A stretch of 64,000 bases of DNA from Gibbula magus. Its lineage: Eukaryota > Mollusca > Gastropoda > Trochida > Trochidae. The notes beneath the pieces were generated by a model, which was not told the origin of the DNA, ran no database searches, and saw nothing but the letters and a program-made list of their open reading frames with translations. The stretch spans positions 1,464,001-1,528,000 of the forward strand of contig OW388294.1 in the NCBI GenBank assembly GCA_936450465.1, written 5' to 3'. Positions within the stretch are counted from its first letter, which is position 1, and the number at the start of each line of letters is the position of its first letter. The position numbers and the translations under genes are program-made. This document shows, piece by piece, positions 1 through 11,463 of this stretch.

Positions 1-3000
1 ACACTGAAGTTGTATAGGACCTAATGATATCTGGCATACTCACTGCTTGGTGGGGACCATTGGTGCCCTCAATATCAGTGTCAATCTCCTGCAGGATCCT
101 ACACTTGTTGCTAGCGCCTGGGCATCGTCATCCCATTTACAGCTGCTAGATATATAGAGGATACTAGGCGATCTTCCATTGAATATCATTTTATTAAACA
201 AGGTATTTAACGAGTGACAGGATGTTTAGTATTCTGTTTTTGACTTGCGAAATTGCTGACATTGTGCTACAACTAAAACCTAATCACCGCGACTCATGTA
301 CCTGTGTGATGACGTTATGACCATTGTGACGTCACAACTACACACTGTTGTGAGGTCATAATTGAAGCAGTATTACACTAGTTTATATGGTCGTATAAAT
401 AATACACTGCAGTATATTCAGTGGCAAGTAACAAAATATCGCTTGGAAATTAATTAAGCAACACCCATTTTTTTAAAGAGCAAAATCGTTCTGATTTGAA
501 AGAAAACAATATGTCAGGAAAACGGTTAGTGATTTTAGGTAGAACAATCTTTTAATTTCCATGTGTATATATTAACACATACAGTGTGTTCGCTGAAAAG
601 CGTAATGTATGTTTGGTTGCCTACAATAGTGCTACTGTATATGCTTACCAAATGAAAGTATTTTTTTAATATCAATATGATATGGTTGTTTAAGAATCAT
701 ATATTTGTTTTAATTCTAGGGTCAAGTACACGTCCGATGCAACTAAACAAATCTTGCTTTTCTTTTAATTTCTCAGTAAGGTTTTGATTTGAAGTGCCAA
801 TTTGTGTGCTACAAGTTTGAATTATCTGAAATAGCCTATGACGTCATATCATAATTACTTCAAGTTAGATAAAAAAATTAAAATATCCTGTGACGTTAAT
901 TCATAATTTAGTGACAGTGTATTTTTGTATTATCAACACATTATCTCCGATAAAAGACGGAAACTGGGGACGGGTTGACGAGAAGACGGTGTCTTTACGT
1001 GATGACAGGTGTCTGTGGTGTTTCCTATCCATCTGTCCCGCACTTGGATTAGAGAAAAACATCCATGTATTTTGTCAGTCTGAGACCTTTCTTTGCAAGA
1101 TGTAACAGGAGTATTGTCTGTCTGAAGTGCTTGGTGTCGGTTACTGACGTGATAACTGCGACTTGCTTTCAGTGCAAATTTAGGTTAAGAATAGTATACA
1201 AGGCACTTTAAGGCATTTAAATATAATAATGAATCATATATATAATGTAAAATATATATGTAAAATATACAATGCGCTTATCAAATAAACGTACTTTTTC
1301 AGAAAAAAAAGTATACAGAGCGCATAATGACTTTATGACTACATGTAGTGTTAAGACAATATACACTGTATTAAATAAATGTATCTGTGTTAGAAACAAA
1401 ATAGACAAAGCGCTTATTTAATAAATGCAGTGTTAAGAGAAATATATAAAACGCTGATTTAATGAATTTATAATGTGATACACGTTTCTCAACTGAGTAG
1501 GATAGCTCATAATGTCTATATGATCGCTGTAACTATCCAAATAGAAAACATTGTATTAACCTTTGTTATATGCCTTTTTGTTTTTAACTCAGAAAATCCT
1601 TTGCTTTATACGTTTATATACTTAAAGATGCATCCAATTTGTAATTTGATACATGCCAACATACGGTATGTGATGATTTCAGTTCATATAAGTTCATTCA
1701 ACTTGAATATTCATCTCCAATTGCCAAACATATCATAATTAGTAGTTTCCAATTAAATTCGAGTAACATCATTATACCTGTGCAGAAACCGAAACTACAA
1801 GTCTCATTTACATGTATATAAGTTATAAAACCTATCATCAGTTCAAAGTTGGCCTTTTGTCTGTTGTGAATAAGTTTCCAAAATTACGTTTGACTACTTG
1901 ATGCGCGCCACACGCGGTGTATTGTCCGGTATACTTTTACCTTTATATCGTCGGTATACAGAGTCAATTATCATCAAAATGGTAACTCTCGGTAACAGTC
2001 AATAGCTGTCGATAAATTAACACCATTTATAACGTTTGGCATATGTGACCCCAACAATACAATGGGTGTACCTTTAACTGGAAAATACAACGAGAGTGTC
2101 CCTTTGAAAATTCGTGGAAACCGATATCGTAAAAACTGCGAGCTTGATAAACAGTCTAGCTCAGCGGTAGTATACAGTTTATATAAAATATGGATTCTGT
2201 TTAGCGTATACTTCGAATAAGTAATGCTAAATGTGGCGCAATCAGCACTTATTTATCCATATAAGTATAGTACGTCATTGGGGCATATTTTAGCCATTTG
2301 TGTTCAAATAAATTCTCTATATTTCGAAATATCTAGATGGAATCTTTCCTTACATGACACTTAAACTTTCTGAACTTGAAATTAGAGGTACTTTATTTTA
2401 AATGTTCACACTAATCTGAGAGCAAAGAAGTATAAGAGATAATGATGTCGTTTCCAGATCTGTAGCTGCGTGTAAGCGTTAAAACCTACGACTATTTTGA
2501 TAATGCCTATGACATTTGACGCTGAATGTTCTAACCATAAGATAGTGATACTGTTTCTTTATCAAGCTAAGTGGGCTCGTACTGGGGTGAGTTCACCATC
2601 CAGCAAAGTTTACCATCATTACCGTTTAAAAGTTTAAAATATGTTTAAAATATCATCACAATTTTTTTTCTCTCTAAAATGTCCGTTGAATTTCTAAAAA
2701 TAAGAAGTTTCGGTGCGATTTCCAAAATAATTTTATACTCATTCAACTTTCGTAAAAGATACTGGAAACAAAAACGTGTTCCATTGACTTGCGACATGAG
2801 TTGCTTCCACACAAATAAAGTAAATCTCGATAGAACTTCAATCAATTGTCTGGTCTATTTGGGATTATGTTACGATACAAAACAGATCAGCCAGATTTTT
2901 TTACGAACATTGCAAAAACAAAACACGAGTGTATAAGTGTGTATTTAGATTTACTAACATGTGATTTTACATATATTCTTAGGAATTTATTTACTACGGT

Positions 3001-3268
3001 TGATGTTTCAAAGATAAACATGTAACTTAAACTGTAAACAGAACGCCTTAAGACGTCAGTCTTTTTCCTAAATTTTCTTTATACGTTTATATACTTTAAC
3101 CTTCTGCTTCTTTCACGTTTACTTAGCACTTTTTTTGCTGTATCTATGTTATTCAGTTTTAACAGGGTCTCGTAAGCCAATAATGACTGGCTGTTAAACA
3201 TAGTTCAGCTCTTATATAGCATGTTAACATTCATGTACATGTTAAACTTGTGACACTTAATAAACTAA
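1..3268. other. AT-rich intergenic DNA, no gene seen
   Basis: No open frame here exceeds about 87 codons, and none of the short ones (for example 890-1105, 1475-1738, 2679-2936) resembles a family I recognise. The sequence is AT-rich with many homopolymer runs and scattered stops in all frames. Two perfect TGACGTCA palindromes occur at 327-334 and 839-846. I see no repeat array, RNA gene or mobile-element boundary. Unrecognised short exons cannot be excluded by eye. Confidence 0.6.
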
Positions 3269-3320
3269 GTTGTCTGTCTGTCTATATGTCTGTATGTCTG
3301 TATGTCTGTATGTCTGTGTA
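3269..3320. repeat. Interrupted TCTG/TATG tetranucleotide microsatellite
   Basis: The stretch is built from TGTC and TATG tetranucleotide steps, first TCTG repeats and then ATGTCTGT units of 8 bp. It is a simple-sequence microsatellite with no coding content. Confidence 0.85.
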
Positions 3321-4035
3321 TAAATCAGCTTCACGTGCACGTTGTTCTCTTCACCTCTGCAACAGTTAGTACATGTCTGCCAACAGCTGATTGTTACACT
3401 CGTGCCCAGTCCGGTCTGTCAGTCACATCAGCAGATACCATCTACTCGCACACAAAGCAAATAAGAATGAGCCATATCAAATGTTAGATTTCTTCCAGAT
3501 AAAGGCATGATAAACAAGGCCTCAAAACACAACCTTGTAGCACGTAATCGCATTCCCTTAACTTACGCCTTTCCCTCATCCTATATTATGCATTATGGGG
3601 AATAAAACTGGATTTTATGTAAACAGTAGCCAAGCTCGTATTTATGACATGCATGAGGTAAATATGAACACTGATAAGGCATACCAGACAATATATAAAC
3701 ACAGTTGAGAAATAAAGAATTATATTTTGCGGTCTCATTGAAGTTAATAATCGGAATAAACATTGTTTATTGCACGGCTGATATTGTATATTGATAACAT
3801 TGTTAGTTTTGTCAACGTTTAATGCGTATTTTACGGTGTCATATACATTTCTTCATGGTTATATACAAACATTTGGGTTTTTTAATGCGGCGATGTACCA
3901 TACTTTCATATATAATAAGGGAAAGAAACGAAATTGTGAATTTTCATTTGTTTTTTGAAAATCATGTATTGCCTTGAGAAGTGTTTCAGTTTTTTCATGT
4001 TCATACAATCAAAAAGGTTTAAATAAATCAGAAAG
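3321..4035. other. AT-rich spacer before the 24/25-bp array
   Basis: Unique-looking AT-rich DNA. One 61-codon open frame (3302-3487) overlaps the microsatellite and has no recognisable similarity. No promoter or RNA structure is evident. Confidence 0.5.
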
Positions 4036-6073
4036 AAACTCTGTATCCGGCTTCGTATCCAAACTCTGTATCTGGCTTTGTATCCAAACTCTGTATCTGG
4101 CTTGTATCCAAACTCTGTATCTGGCTTGTATCCAAACTCTGTATCTGGCTTGTATCCAAACACTGTATCTGGCTTTGTATCCAAACACTGTACCTGGCTT
4201 TGTATCCAAACTCTGTATCCGATCTGTATCCAAACTATATATCTTTCTTGTATCCAAACTCTGTATCTGGCATGTATCCAAACACTGTATCTTGCTTGTA
4301 TCCAAACTCTGTATCTGGCTTGTATCCAAACACTGTATCTTGCTGGTATCCAAACACTGTATCTGGCTTTGTATCCAAACTCTGTATCTGGCTTTGTATC
4401 CAAACTCTGTATCTGGCTTTGTATCCAAACTCTGTATCTGGCTTTGTATCCAAACTATGTATCTGGCTTTGTATCCAAACTATGTATCTGACTTTGTATC
4501 CAAACTCTGTATCTGGCTTGTATCCAAACTCTGTATCTGGCTTGTATCCAAACACTGTATCTGGCTTTGTATCCAAACACTGTACCTGGCTTTGTATCCA
4601 AACTCTGTATCCGATCTGTATCCAAACTATATATCTTTCTTGTATCCAAACTCTGTATCTGGCATGTATCCAAACACTGTATCTTGCTTGTATCCAAACT
4701 CTGTATCTGGCTTGTATCCAAACACTGTATCTTGCTGGTATCCAAACACTGTATCTGGCTTTGTATCCAAACTATGTATCTGGCTTTGTATCCAAACTCT
4801 GTATCTGGCTTTGTATCCAAACTCTTTATCTGGCTTTGTATCCAAACTCTGTATCCGATCTGTATCCAAACTATATATCTTGCTTGTATCCAAACTCTGT
4901 ATCTGGCTTGTATCCAAACACTGTATCTTGCTTGTATCCAAACACTGTATCTGGCTTTGTATCCAAACTATGTATCTGGCTTTGTATCCAAACTCTGTAT
5001 CTGGCTTTGTATCCAAACACTGTATCTGGCTTTGTATCCAAACTCTCTATCTGGCTTTGTATTCAAACACTGTATCTGGCTTTGTATTAAAACTCTGTAT
5101 CTGGCTTTGTATCCAAACTCTGTATCTGGCTTTGTATCCACACTCTGTATCTGGCTTTGTATCCAAACACTGTATCTTGCTTGTATCCAAACTCTGTATC
5201 CGATCTGTATCCAAACTATATATCTTGCTTGTATCCAAACTCTGTATCTGGCTTGTATCCAAACACTGTATCTTGCTTGTATCCAAACTCTGTATCTGGC
5301 TTGTATCCAAACACTGTATCTGGCTTTGTATCCAAACTATGTATCTGGCTTTGTATCCAAACTCTGTATCTGGCTTTGTATCCAAACTATGTATCTGGCT
5401 TTGTATTAAAACTCTGTATCTGGCTTTGTATCCAAACTCTGTATCTGGTTTTGTATCCACACTCTGTATCTGGCTTTGTATCCAAACTCTGTACCTGGCT
5501 TTGTATCCAAACTCTTTATCTGGCTTTGTATCCAAACTCTGTATCCGATCTGTATCCAAACTATATATCTTGCTTGTATCCAAACTCTGTATCTGGCTTG
5601 TATCCAAACACTGTATCTTGCTTGTATCCAAACTCTGTATCTGGCTTGTATCCAAACACTGTATCTGGCTTTGTATCCAAACTATTATCTGGCTTTGTAT
5701 CCAAACTCTGTATCTGGCTTTGTATCCAAACACTGTATCTGGCTTTGTATCCAAACTCTCTATCTGGCTTTGTATTCAAACACTGTATCTGGCTTTGTAT
5801 TAAAACTCTGTATCTGGCTTTGTATCCAAACTCTGTATCTGGCTTTGTATCCACACTCTGTATCTGGTTTTGTATCCAAACTCTGTATCTGGCTTTGTAT
5901 CCACACTCTGTATCTGGCTTTGTATCCAAACTATGTATCTGGCTTTGTATCCAAACTCTGTATCTGGCTTTGTATCCAAACTCTGTATCCGGCTTTGTAT
6001 CCAAACTCTGTATCTGGCTTTGTATCCAAACTATGTATCTGGCTTTGTATCCAAACTATGTATCTGGCTTTGT
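4036..6073. repeat. 24/25-bp minisatellite with irregular higher-order structure
   Basis: About 80 tandem units of 24 or 25 bp. Each contains GTATCC-AAAC followed by TGTATCTGGCTT(T); the 24- and 25-bp forms differ by one T after GGCTT. Common variants are CTCT, CACT, CTAT and CTAT-ATAT. A marked unit carrying CCGATCTG recurs at 4219, 4611, 4855, 5200 and 5545, giving spacings of 392, 244, 345 and 345 bp. Another marker, ATTAAAAC, recurs near 5086, 5405 and 5797. This shows multi-unit duplications inside the array. The consensus lacks stops on both strands, so overlapping open frames of up to 609 codons (3974-5803, +) appear. They cycle through all three frames of the same unit and are not credible genes. 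Confidence 0.97.
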
Positions 6074-6733
6074 TTTTTACCATGAAACTTACGTTTAATT
6101 AAAGTCTTCAAATGCTGTAAAAACGTAATAAGAAAAAATAAATTAACAATATTTTGTTTTTAAATTAATTAGTGAGGATGTTATAGCTAATTATATGGTA
6201 GGGACACAAATGAAAGGGCATATCATGTCGAGGACTGTCTAAATATAGTTCCATTCCGTTAAACATAAGTATTTCTTCTACGCCTTTTTATCTTTATATA
6301 ATATAAACAACTTCATATCTATCAGATGCTAGGTACTTAAACATAAATTAGTGAAAAGGAAACGTTGAAAGTGTCGTTCCGGGTGTCAATGTGTTCTTTA
6401 ATTAAGGCCACGATAACAGCAGTGGCTGGGATGGTTATGGTAAACTAAAATACAACTGTTTCATACATACAACAGTACAATTGAATAAATACTGTGATAC
6501 TCAAGAGCAAACACAGTCTATTTTATTTTGTTCCTCTATTTTAACGCAATGGCATAAACCGTTCCAATGAAATCTGACTATTTGTTTTAAAACAGTATCA
6601 GAGAAAGGAAAATAAATCAAATATGTCATGTCAGCTAGCATAAAGTATTGCCAATATGACTTATTTCGAAGCTAAATTGCTTCCAATGATATTGAAAAAC
6701 TAGTTGAGCGTTTGCGGGACCCCGCAAAAGCAG
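6074..6733. other. AT-rich spacer, nothing recognised
   Basis: Unique-looking AT-rich sequence without an open frame of note, a tandem repeat or an RNA gene. At its right end, 6711-6728, an 8-bp perfect inverted repeat (TTTGCGGG/CCCGCAAA, 2-nt loop) sits just outside the candidate element that follows. Confidence 0.5.
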
Positions 6734-7410
6734 AGCAGCCCCGAAACTTAGGGTCTCGACTTTCCTTGTTCTGCTTTCTCGTCAGCATCAATAATAATAA
6801 TAATAAAATTAAAAAGTTTTTCATTATTCGAGTTATTACTAACAAGTTGAATCATCACTGGGGTCACTTTTCACAAGTTTGTTCTTAAAACCTATTTCTG
6901 ATTTCAAAATTTGATCAAAGGATGAAAGTGGCCCTAACCAATATCTCATGACCTTGACCTTTGACATTCATGGTAACACTATCAATGATCACTTTTCATT
7001 GTGTATAACAATCCTGCAATGACTCAAGGTGTTCATAGTTAAAATATAAGGCATATTCATATAAGCATGCTTTAGTTGTGACCTTAACCTTTGACAGATT
7101 TTAGCGAAAACCTTTTCAAATCTTAGTTTTTCTCGATAGTTGATATACACCAAAAAAGAGCCTGATAGCGTAAAAATGTTTGAAGTTATCGTGCTTACAA
7201 GGATTGGTGTAGTGATTTCAGAACTCATGACCTTGACTTTTGACCTTGAATGTGAACATGTCAAAAAAAATTCCAAGGGGCATAAGTAAGAAGTTATGTA
7301 TATGAGTTCTCAAAACCTTCTAGGAAAAAGTTATAGCCAATACAAAACGCGCCGGCGGCGAAGGAAACTACGCAAAAACTGATAACAGCCCGACTAAGTC
7401 GGGGCTGCTA
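6711..7410. mobile_element. Candidate non-autonomous inverted-repeat element
   Basis: The left end carries AGCAGCCCCGAAACTTAG at 6734-6751. The right end carries the inverse of the closely matching AGCAGCCCCGACTTAGTC at 7392-7409. The right end also folds on itself: CAGCCCGACT pairs with AGTCGGGGCTG across 7387-7408 and is followed by CTAA. The left end has the TTTGCGGG/CCCGCAAA hairpin at 6711-6728. The interior holds an (AAT)n tract near 6790-6806 and three copies of a TGACCTTGACCTTTGAC-like block at 6949, 7079 and 7228. There is no transposase frame. A terminal hairpin followed by CTAA recalls Helitron 3' ends, but no clear 5' TC boundary or host AT target is visible. It could also be a foldback element. 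The boundaries are approximate. Confidence 0.45.
6949..7250. repeat. Three dispersed TGACCTTGACC-type blocks
   Basis: Near copies of TGACCTTGACCTTTGAC lie at 6949-6965 (exact), 7079-7095 (one change) and 7228-7247 (longer form ending TGACCTTG). They are 130 and 149 bp apart inside the candidate element. Each resembles direct repeats of the nuclear-receptor half-site AGGTCA on the opposite strand. That resemblance may be fortuitous, since the blocks move with the repeat. Confidence 0.5.
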
Positions 7411-7432
7411 AAAAGGTGACGTAATGTACAAG

Positions 7433-7910
7433 TCTTAGGCATCAACTCGTGTTCATATGCTTGGTGTCTTGGGCATCAACTCGTGTTCATATGCTTGGTG
7501 TCTTGGGCATCAACTCGTGTTCATATGCTTGGTGTCTTGGGCATCAACTCGTGTTCATATGCTTGGTGTCTTGGGCATCAACTCGTGTTCATATGCTTGG
7601 TGTCTTGGGCATCAACTCGTGTTCATATGCTTGGTATCTTGGGCATCAACTCGTGTTCATATGCTTGGTGTCTTGGGCATCAACTCGTGTTCATATGCTT
7701 GGTATCTTGGGCATCAACTCGTGTTCATATGCTTGGTATCTTGGGCATCAACTCGTGTTCATATGCTTGGTATCTTGGGCATCAACTCGTGTTCATATGC
7801 TTGGTATCTTGGGCATCAACTCGTGTTCATATGCTTGGTATCTTGGGCATCAACTCGTGTTCATGTGCTTGGTGTCTTGGGCATCAACTCGTGTTCATAT
7901 GCTTGGTATC
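7433..7910. repeat. 34-bp minisatellite, about 14 copies
   Basis: Tandem 34-bp units containing CATCAACTCGTGTTCATATG followed by CTTGGTGTCTTGGG, with a single common G/A variant (GGTGTC or GGTATC). The units are very uniform, which suggests recent expansion. Since 34 is not a multiple of three, all three + frames read the same 34-residue cycle, producing three overlapping open frames of 155-170 codons that are not genes. The last unit runs into a flank (7884-7938) that matches the arm of the 15.7-kb foldback. Confidence 0.97.
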
Positions 7911-7938
7911 AGAAGATACTTGGATGACACTCTCTATG
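7884..7938 (+). mobile_element. Fragment of a foldback-element arm
   Basis: These 55 bp align without gaps to 15,753-15,807, the right arm of the foldback at 15.65 kb, with 47 of 55 identities by hand count. Both begin TCAACTCGTGTT and share TATCAGAAGA, ACTTGG and TCTCTATG. The first 27 bp are also the last partial unit of the 34-bp array. No left arm is visible upstream, so this is a partial copy. Confidence 0.75.
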
Positions 7939-7956
7939 TTAGTCATTTAGAATCGC

Positions 7957-8009
7957 TATAAGTATAAAGGGGCAAGGGGAGTTATATAAGTATAAAGGGG
8001 CAAGGGGAG
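7957..8009. repeat. 28-bp direct duplication
   Basis: TATAAGTATAAAGGGGCAAG followed by GGGAG occurs at 7957 and again at 7985, exactly 28 bp apart, giving a two-copy tandem repeat. Confidence 0.85.
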
Positions 8010-8607
8010 GTTACTTATCACCACTGTCGAATATAAACTTGTATCATGAACGACATGTTCCCACCTGTGTTTGACTAAATAGTTTTGACTCCATCAACCA
8101 ACTAAAAATCACGTGGGTCATTTACCTCAACCCATGTCAACATAAGCAGCATACTTTATACGTGTAGCAGCGACGGTTCACACAGTGTCACGATCTGTAC
8201 TAGGGAATTCGTAATGTCAGTACTTAATCATTAGTTGGTAAGTCAAATAACAAGGTCCTTCACTGCAATATGTTGACGATGTTTACGGAACTCAAGCGCA
8301 CCAATAAACCGGAAGTGGACAATCGTTATGTTTAATAACTTCCGGACAAGAGAGTTGAGTTCCTCATTCCAACTGCTGGCATATCGTGACCTTGACATTC
8401 CCATGAAGCAAGACGTGTAAGGGTAAATGGGGACTGATGTGAACACAGTGACATGTACTTACATGTATGTGCCCTATGGATAAGTTGTATATGTTATGAT
8501 GTGCAATCAATTAAATAATCTGTATCCAATCCAATATTTTGCTGTTCTGAACTCGAAGATTATTTAGAAGATTGTAGTAGTTTATTTATCACAGCATCTT
8601 CGTGAAT
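8010..8607. other. Intergenic spacer, nothing recognised
   Basis: Unique-looking sequence between two minisatellites. A 67-codon minus-strand open frame (8243-8446) has no recognisable features. Confidence 0.5.
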
Positions 8608-8962
8608 ACATCCATGATGTTATATCCATGGTGTTATATCCATGATGTTATATCCATGGTGTTATATCCATGGTGTTATATCCATGGTGTTATATCCATG
8701 ATGTTATATCCATGGTGTTATATCCATGGTGTTATATCCATGGTTATATCCATGGTGTTATATCCATGGTGTTATATCCATGGTGTTATATCCATGATGT
8801 TATATCCATATGCATGGTGTTCTATCCATGGTGTTATATCCATGGTGTTATATTCATGGTGTTATATCCATGATGTTATATCCATGGTGTTATATCCATT
8901 GTGTTATATCCATGGTGTTATATCCATGGTGTTATATCCATGGTGTTATATCCATGGTGTTA
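8608..8962. repeat. 14-bp minisatellite, about 25 copies
   Basis: Tandem units of TTATATCCATGGTG, with ATGATG as the main variant. The phase breaks at about 8743, where a shortened unit occurs, and at 8808-8822, where an insertion reads CATATGCATGG. A further variant has TATTCATGG. The resulting 132-codon frame (8602-9000) is a by-product of the repeat. Confidence 0.95.
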
Positions 8963-9722
8963 ACAAACGTTACCCTACAAGTATATTGAATGAACACTAA
9001 ATACTTTACGTATTCCATTTACGTTCTTCAGCTTCAAATCGCCCATTCCGGGGACTTGTTCAATGAAATGGGGGAGTTTTATTATGTCTGATGTGTCGAA
9101 TAATTTGCAACCAAAGTCGTAAAATTTACTTTATATTATTTTCTGAAAACCGTACTTAATTCGAAAGAGAAAATGGCCCAATTAATTCAGCGAGTATTGT
9201 GCAGATTAAGCGATATAGCCTCAGGCTCGAATATGTATATGATGTCAGATTTTATTTCTATATTAAAAAGTTTGAGGCAAAAAGTCCAGACGCTAAAATT
9301 ATATTGAAGCCGTAAAGCCTTTATAGCAAGGAGTTAACCTCTATGTGTCTCTGTTACGGAGGAAATTCCCATTGAGTCACAACGCTGGTCGAATTTCCAT
9401 TGATACATCTCTAATTAGAGTTCACACAAACCCAATACAGATATAGCAGAAAGTCTTCACTGAGAGTTGCACTTGTACAGATCATTCAACCTTCCAGAAG
9501 CTTACAGGGGGCGTGGCTTTAACCCACGTGGTCCCGGTATTAGCATGACCTTACAGTGACGACTAGTTGATATTAAGGGATATTTTTATGCACATGCTGT
9601 AACATTTCAATAATTACATGTATATGGTTGGCGGTTGTGGGAGCCCACAACTAGTGTCCCAGTACAGCCGTATGTGATATGATATATCTGTGCTGTGTGA
9701 CGTAACAACCCATCTGCCGCAA
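8963..9722. other. Intergenic DNA, nothing recognised
   Basis: No open frame above 60 codons, no tandem repeat and no recognisable RNA or mobile element. Confidence 0.5.
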
Positions 9723-9752
9723 CACACACACACACAGACAGACATACAGACA
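9723..9752. repeat. CA / CAGA microsatellite
   Basis: A short (CA)n run passes into CAGA and CATA tetranucleotide steps. Confidence 0.85.
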
Positions 9753-10344
9753 GTACCCGCTAATATGGATTACAAGGTTATTACGGAATAACTTCCATTC
9801 GGAATCCGTGAGTTTTTATTTGTATATTTTTATTCGTTTATATCTGCAGGTGTCTAATCGTTGAATAGACATTTACACGTTTCAGACATCAGAAAAAAGT
9901 AAACTTTTATACAAAGCAAGCGATATGGTGAATTTATTATTCATGAAGTGTAACCTTCGACTGCATAGATATTAATCACTTGTTTTTCAAACTGATGTAT
10001 GTATGTTATTACACATATGTTTGTCAGCGTAAGCAAATCTCAAAACATGTATGACATTACTTTCAAGTCAGTGACGTGACCAAGGAACCCTGAATGAAGT
10101 GTGAATTGAAAACTTTAATCACACTAACACTCTTCTCAGGGACCTATCGCTCACAGTTGGTCTGTATTCTTTCTATTTCACATGACATTGTCCAATGTAG
10201 TTTATACATCATAGCCTGTATCAAGTTATGCTATGTCGGAAAATATAATTAATCTGAAGTATTGTATACATTGTAAACTATGTATATAAATACTTATAAC
10301 AGTAAATACCGTTTTGTAAGTAGCATCAAATTACAGAGATATAG
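9753..10344. other. Intergenic DNA, nothing recognised
   Basis: AT-rich sequence with no long open frame, array or RNA gene that I can identify. Confidence 0.5.
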
Positions 10345-10488
10345 AGATTATTACCCGAGGAAGTGTGTCATATGATTTTTACGAAACGAGTGTGGATTTT
10401 TGTATTGCCCGAGCGAGAGCGAGGGCTATACACAAATTTGCACGAGTTTCGTAAAAATCATATGACACACTTTCGAGTGTAATAATTT
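10345..10488. mobile_element. Snapback (foldback) module
   Basis: This is a near-perfect hairpin. The left arm (10,345-10,410) and right arm (10,423-10,488) share AGTGTGTCATATGATTTTTA followed by CGAAAC, in opposite orientation. The loop is the purine-rich GAGCGAGAGC at 10,411-10,420. There is no coding capacity. It forms the left part of a longer element bounded by ATTATTACCC repeats. Confidence 0.85.
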
Positions 10489-10720
10489 CTTTATTACCCA
10501 TGTTATTCCGTTTCATTCGCGTAAAGATAGGCAGGAAACGGCCCACTTCCCTTGCGACGGCAAGCTACAGTGACGTCATGAACAATCGTTTTATGACGTC
10601 ACAGACGACACAATACGGGAAGTAGCGGTGAAACAATGGTTGCTAGGCAAACGTGATATGTGCACATGTGCTCATATCAATAATATTAACTCGGATATTT
10701 TCAACCATATGGGTAATAAT
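10347..10720. mobile_element. MITE-like element with 10-bp terminal inverted repeats
   Basis: ATTATTACCC at 10,347-10,356 is matched in inverse by GGGTAATAAT at 10,711-10,720. The element is 374 bp and has no open frame. The left third is the snapback module. A second, internal TTATTACCCAT lies at 10,491-10,501. Two perfect TGACGTCA palindromes occur inside, at 10,571 and 10,594. No unambiguous target-site duplication is visible, so the superfamily cannot be assigned. Confidence 0.65.
10571..10601. promoter_or_regulatory. Paired CRE-like palindromes
   Basis: Two perfect TGACGTCA palindromes lie at 10,571-10,578 and 10,594-10,601. This is the consensus of the cAMP-response element bound by CREB/ATF bZIP proteins. 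There is no adjacent gene, and they sit inside a MITE-like element, so function is only a possibility. Confidence 0.25.
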
Positions 10721-11454
10721 AGAAAATATGATATGTAATAGATGATATGAACCTAAACATGAATTATTAAAAAAAAATGTAACATAGCATATATATAATA
10801 TAGCATCATACTAAACATAAAGTATGTCATATATAATAGATCATTTAAAATGATAATTATGAATTCTAGAAAAAAATATATCAATATTCTATTTCTATAT
10901 GTATTCTGTGTGGGTTTTAGTTCGAGTTTATTATCATGATCATATTGAGCTTGATTGCACTGTATGGTGAATGAAGGTGTTATCAGGTCTCGTGCAGGTT
11001 GTTAATTTGGGTGAGTAACGTGCCATACCTCACATCTCTCACTGTCCCCACACTGCACTCTACCCTGCTGGTTGGTTGACTAGGCCGGCTACTGGTCGTA
11101 ATGAGTGACGTACTGCAGACTGTTACATTCTCTACCGTTTGATACCAGTACGTACCGGCCTGCTGTACCGTTCTATATACAGGTGTCCACTGCCGACACA
11201 GAAGCTGACATGTACTTAACAGCTGATGCAGTCAACAAGGTCAGACCATTACCAGACTTACATATTGCACATCTAAACGTGAATAAAATTAATGAAATCA
11301 TAATTAATTTCGAAAATAGTTATGTATGTAATTTTATTTTGATTTAAACAAGTACAGACAGTCATTAGCTTAAAGATGAACAATAAAATTGAATATATGA
11401 TTCTGTATAATTGTTCACAATTGTTAACATTATGTATAAATGTATCCTACCTAG
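10721..11454. other. AT-rich intergenic DNA, nothing recognised
   Basis: Very AT-rich from 10,721 to 10,900. An 80-codon open frame (11,105-11,347) shows no recognisable domain. No RNA genes were seen. Confidence 0.5.
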
Positions 11455-11463
11455 TTATACCCC

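Noticed and set aside
7449..7961. 170-codon frame across the 34-bp array as a repeat protein
   Set aside because: Three overlapping frames encode the same 34-residue cycle, which shows that it is a frame-indifferent satellite.
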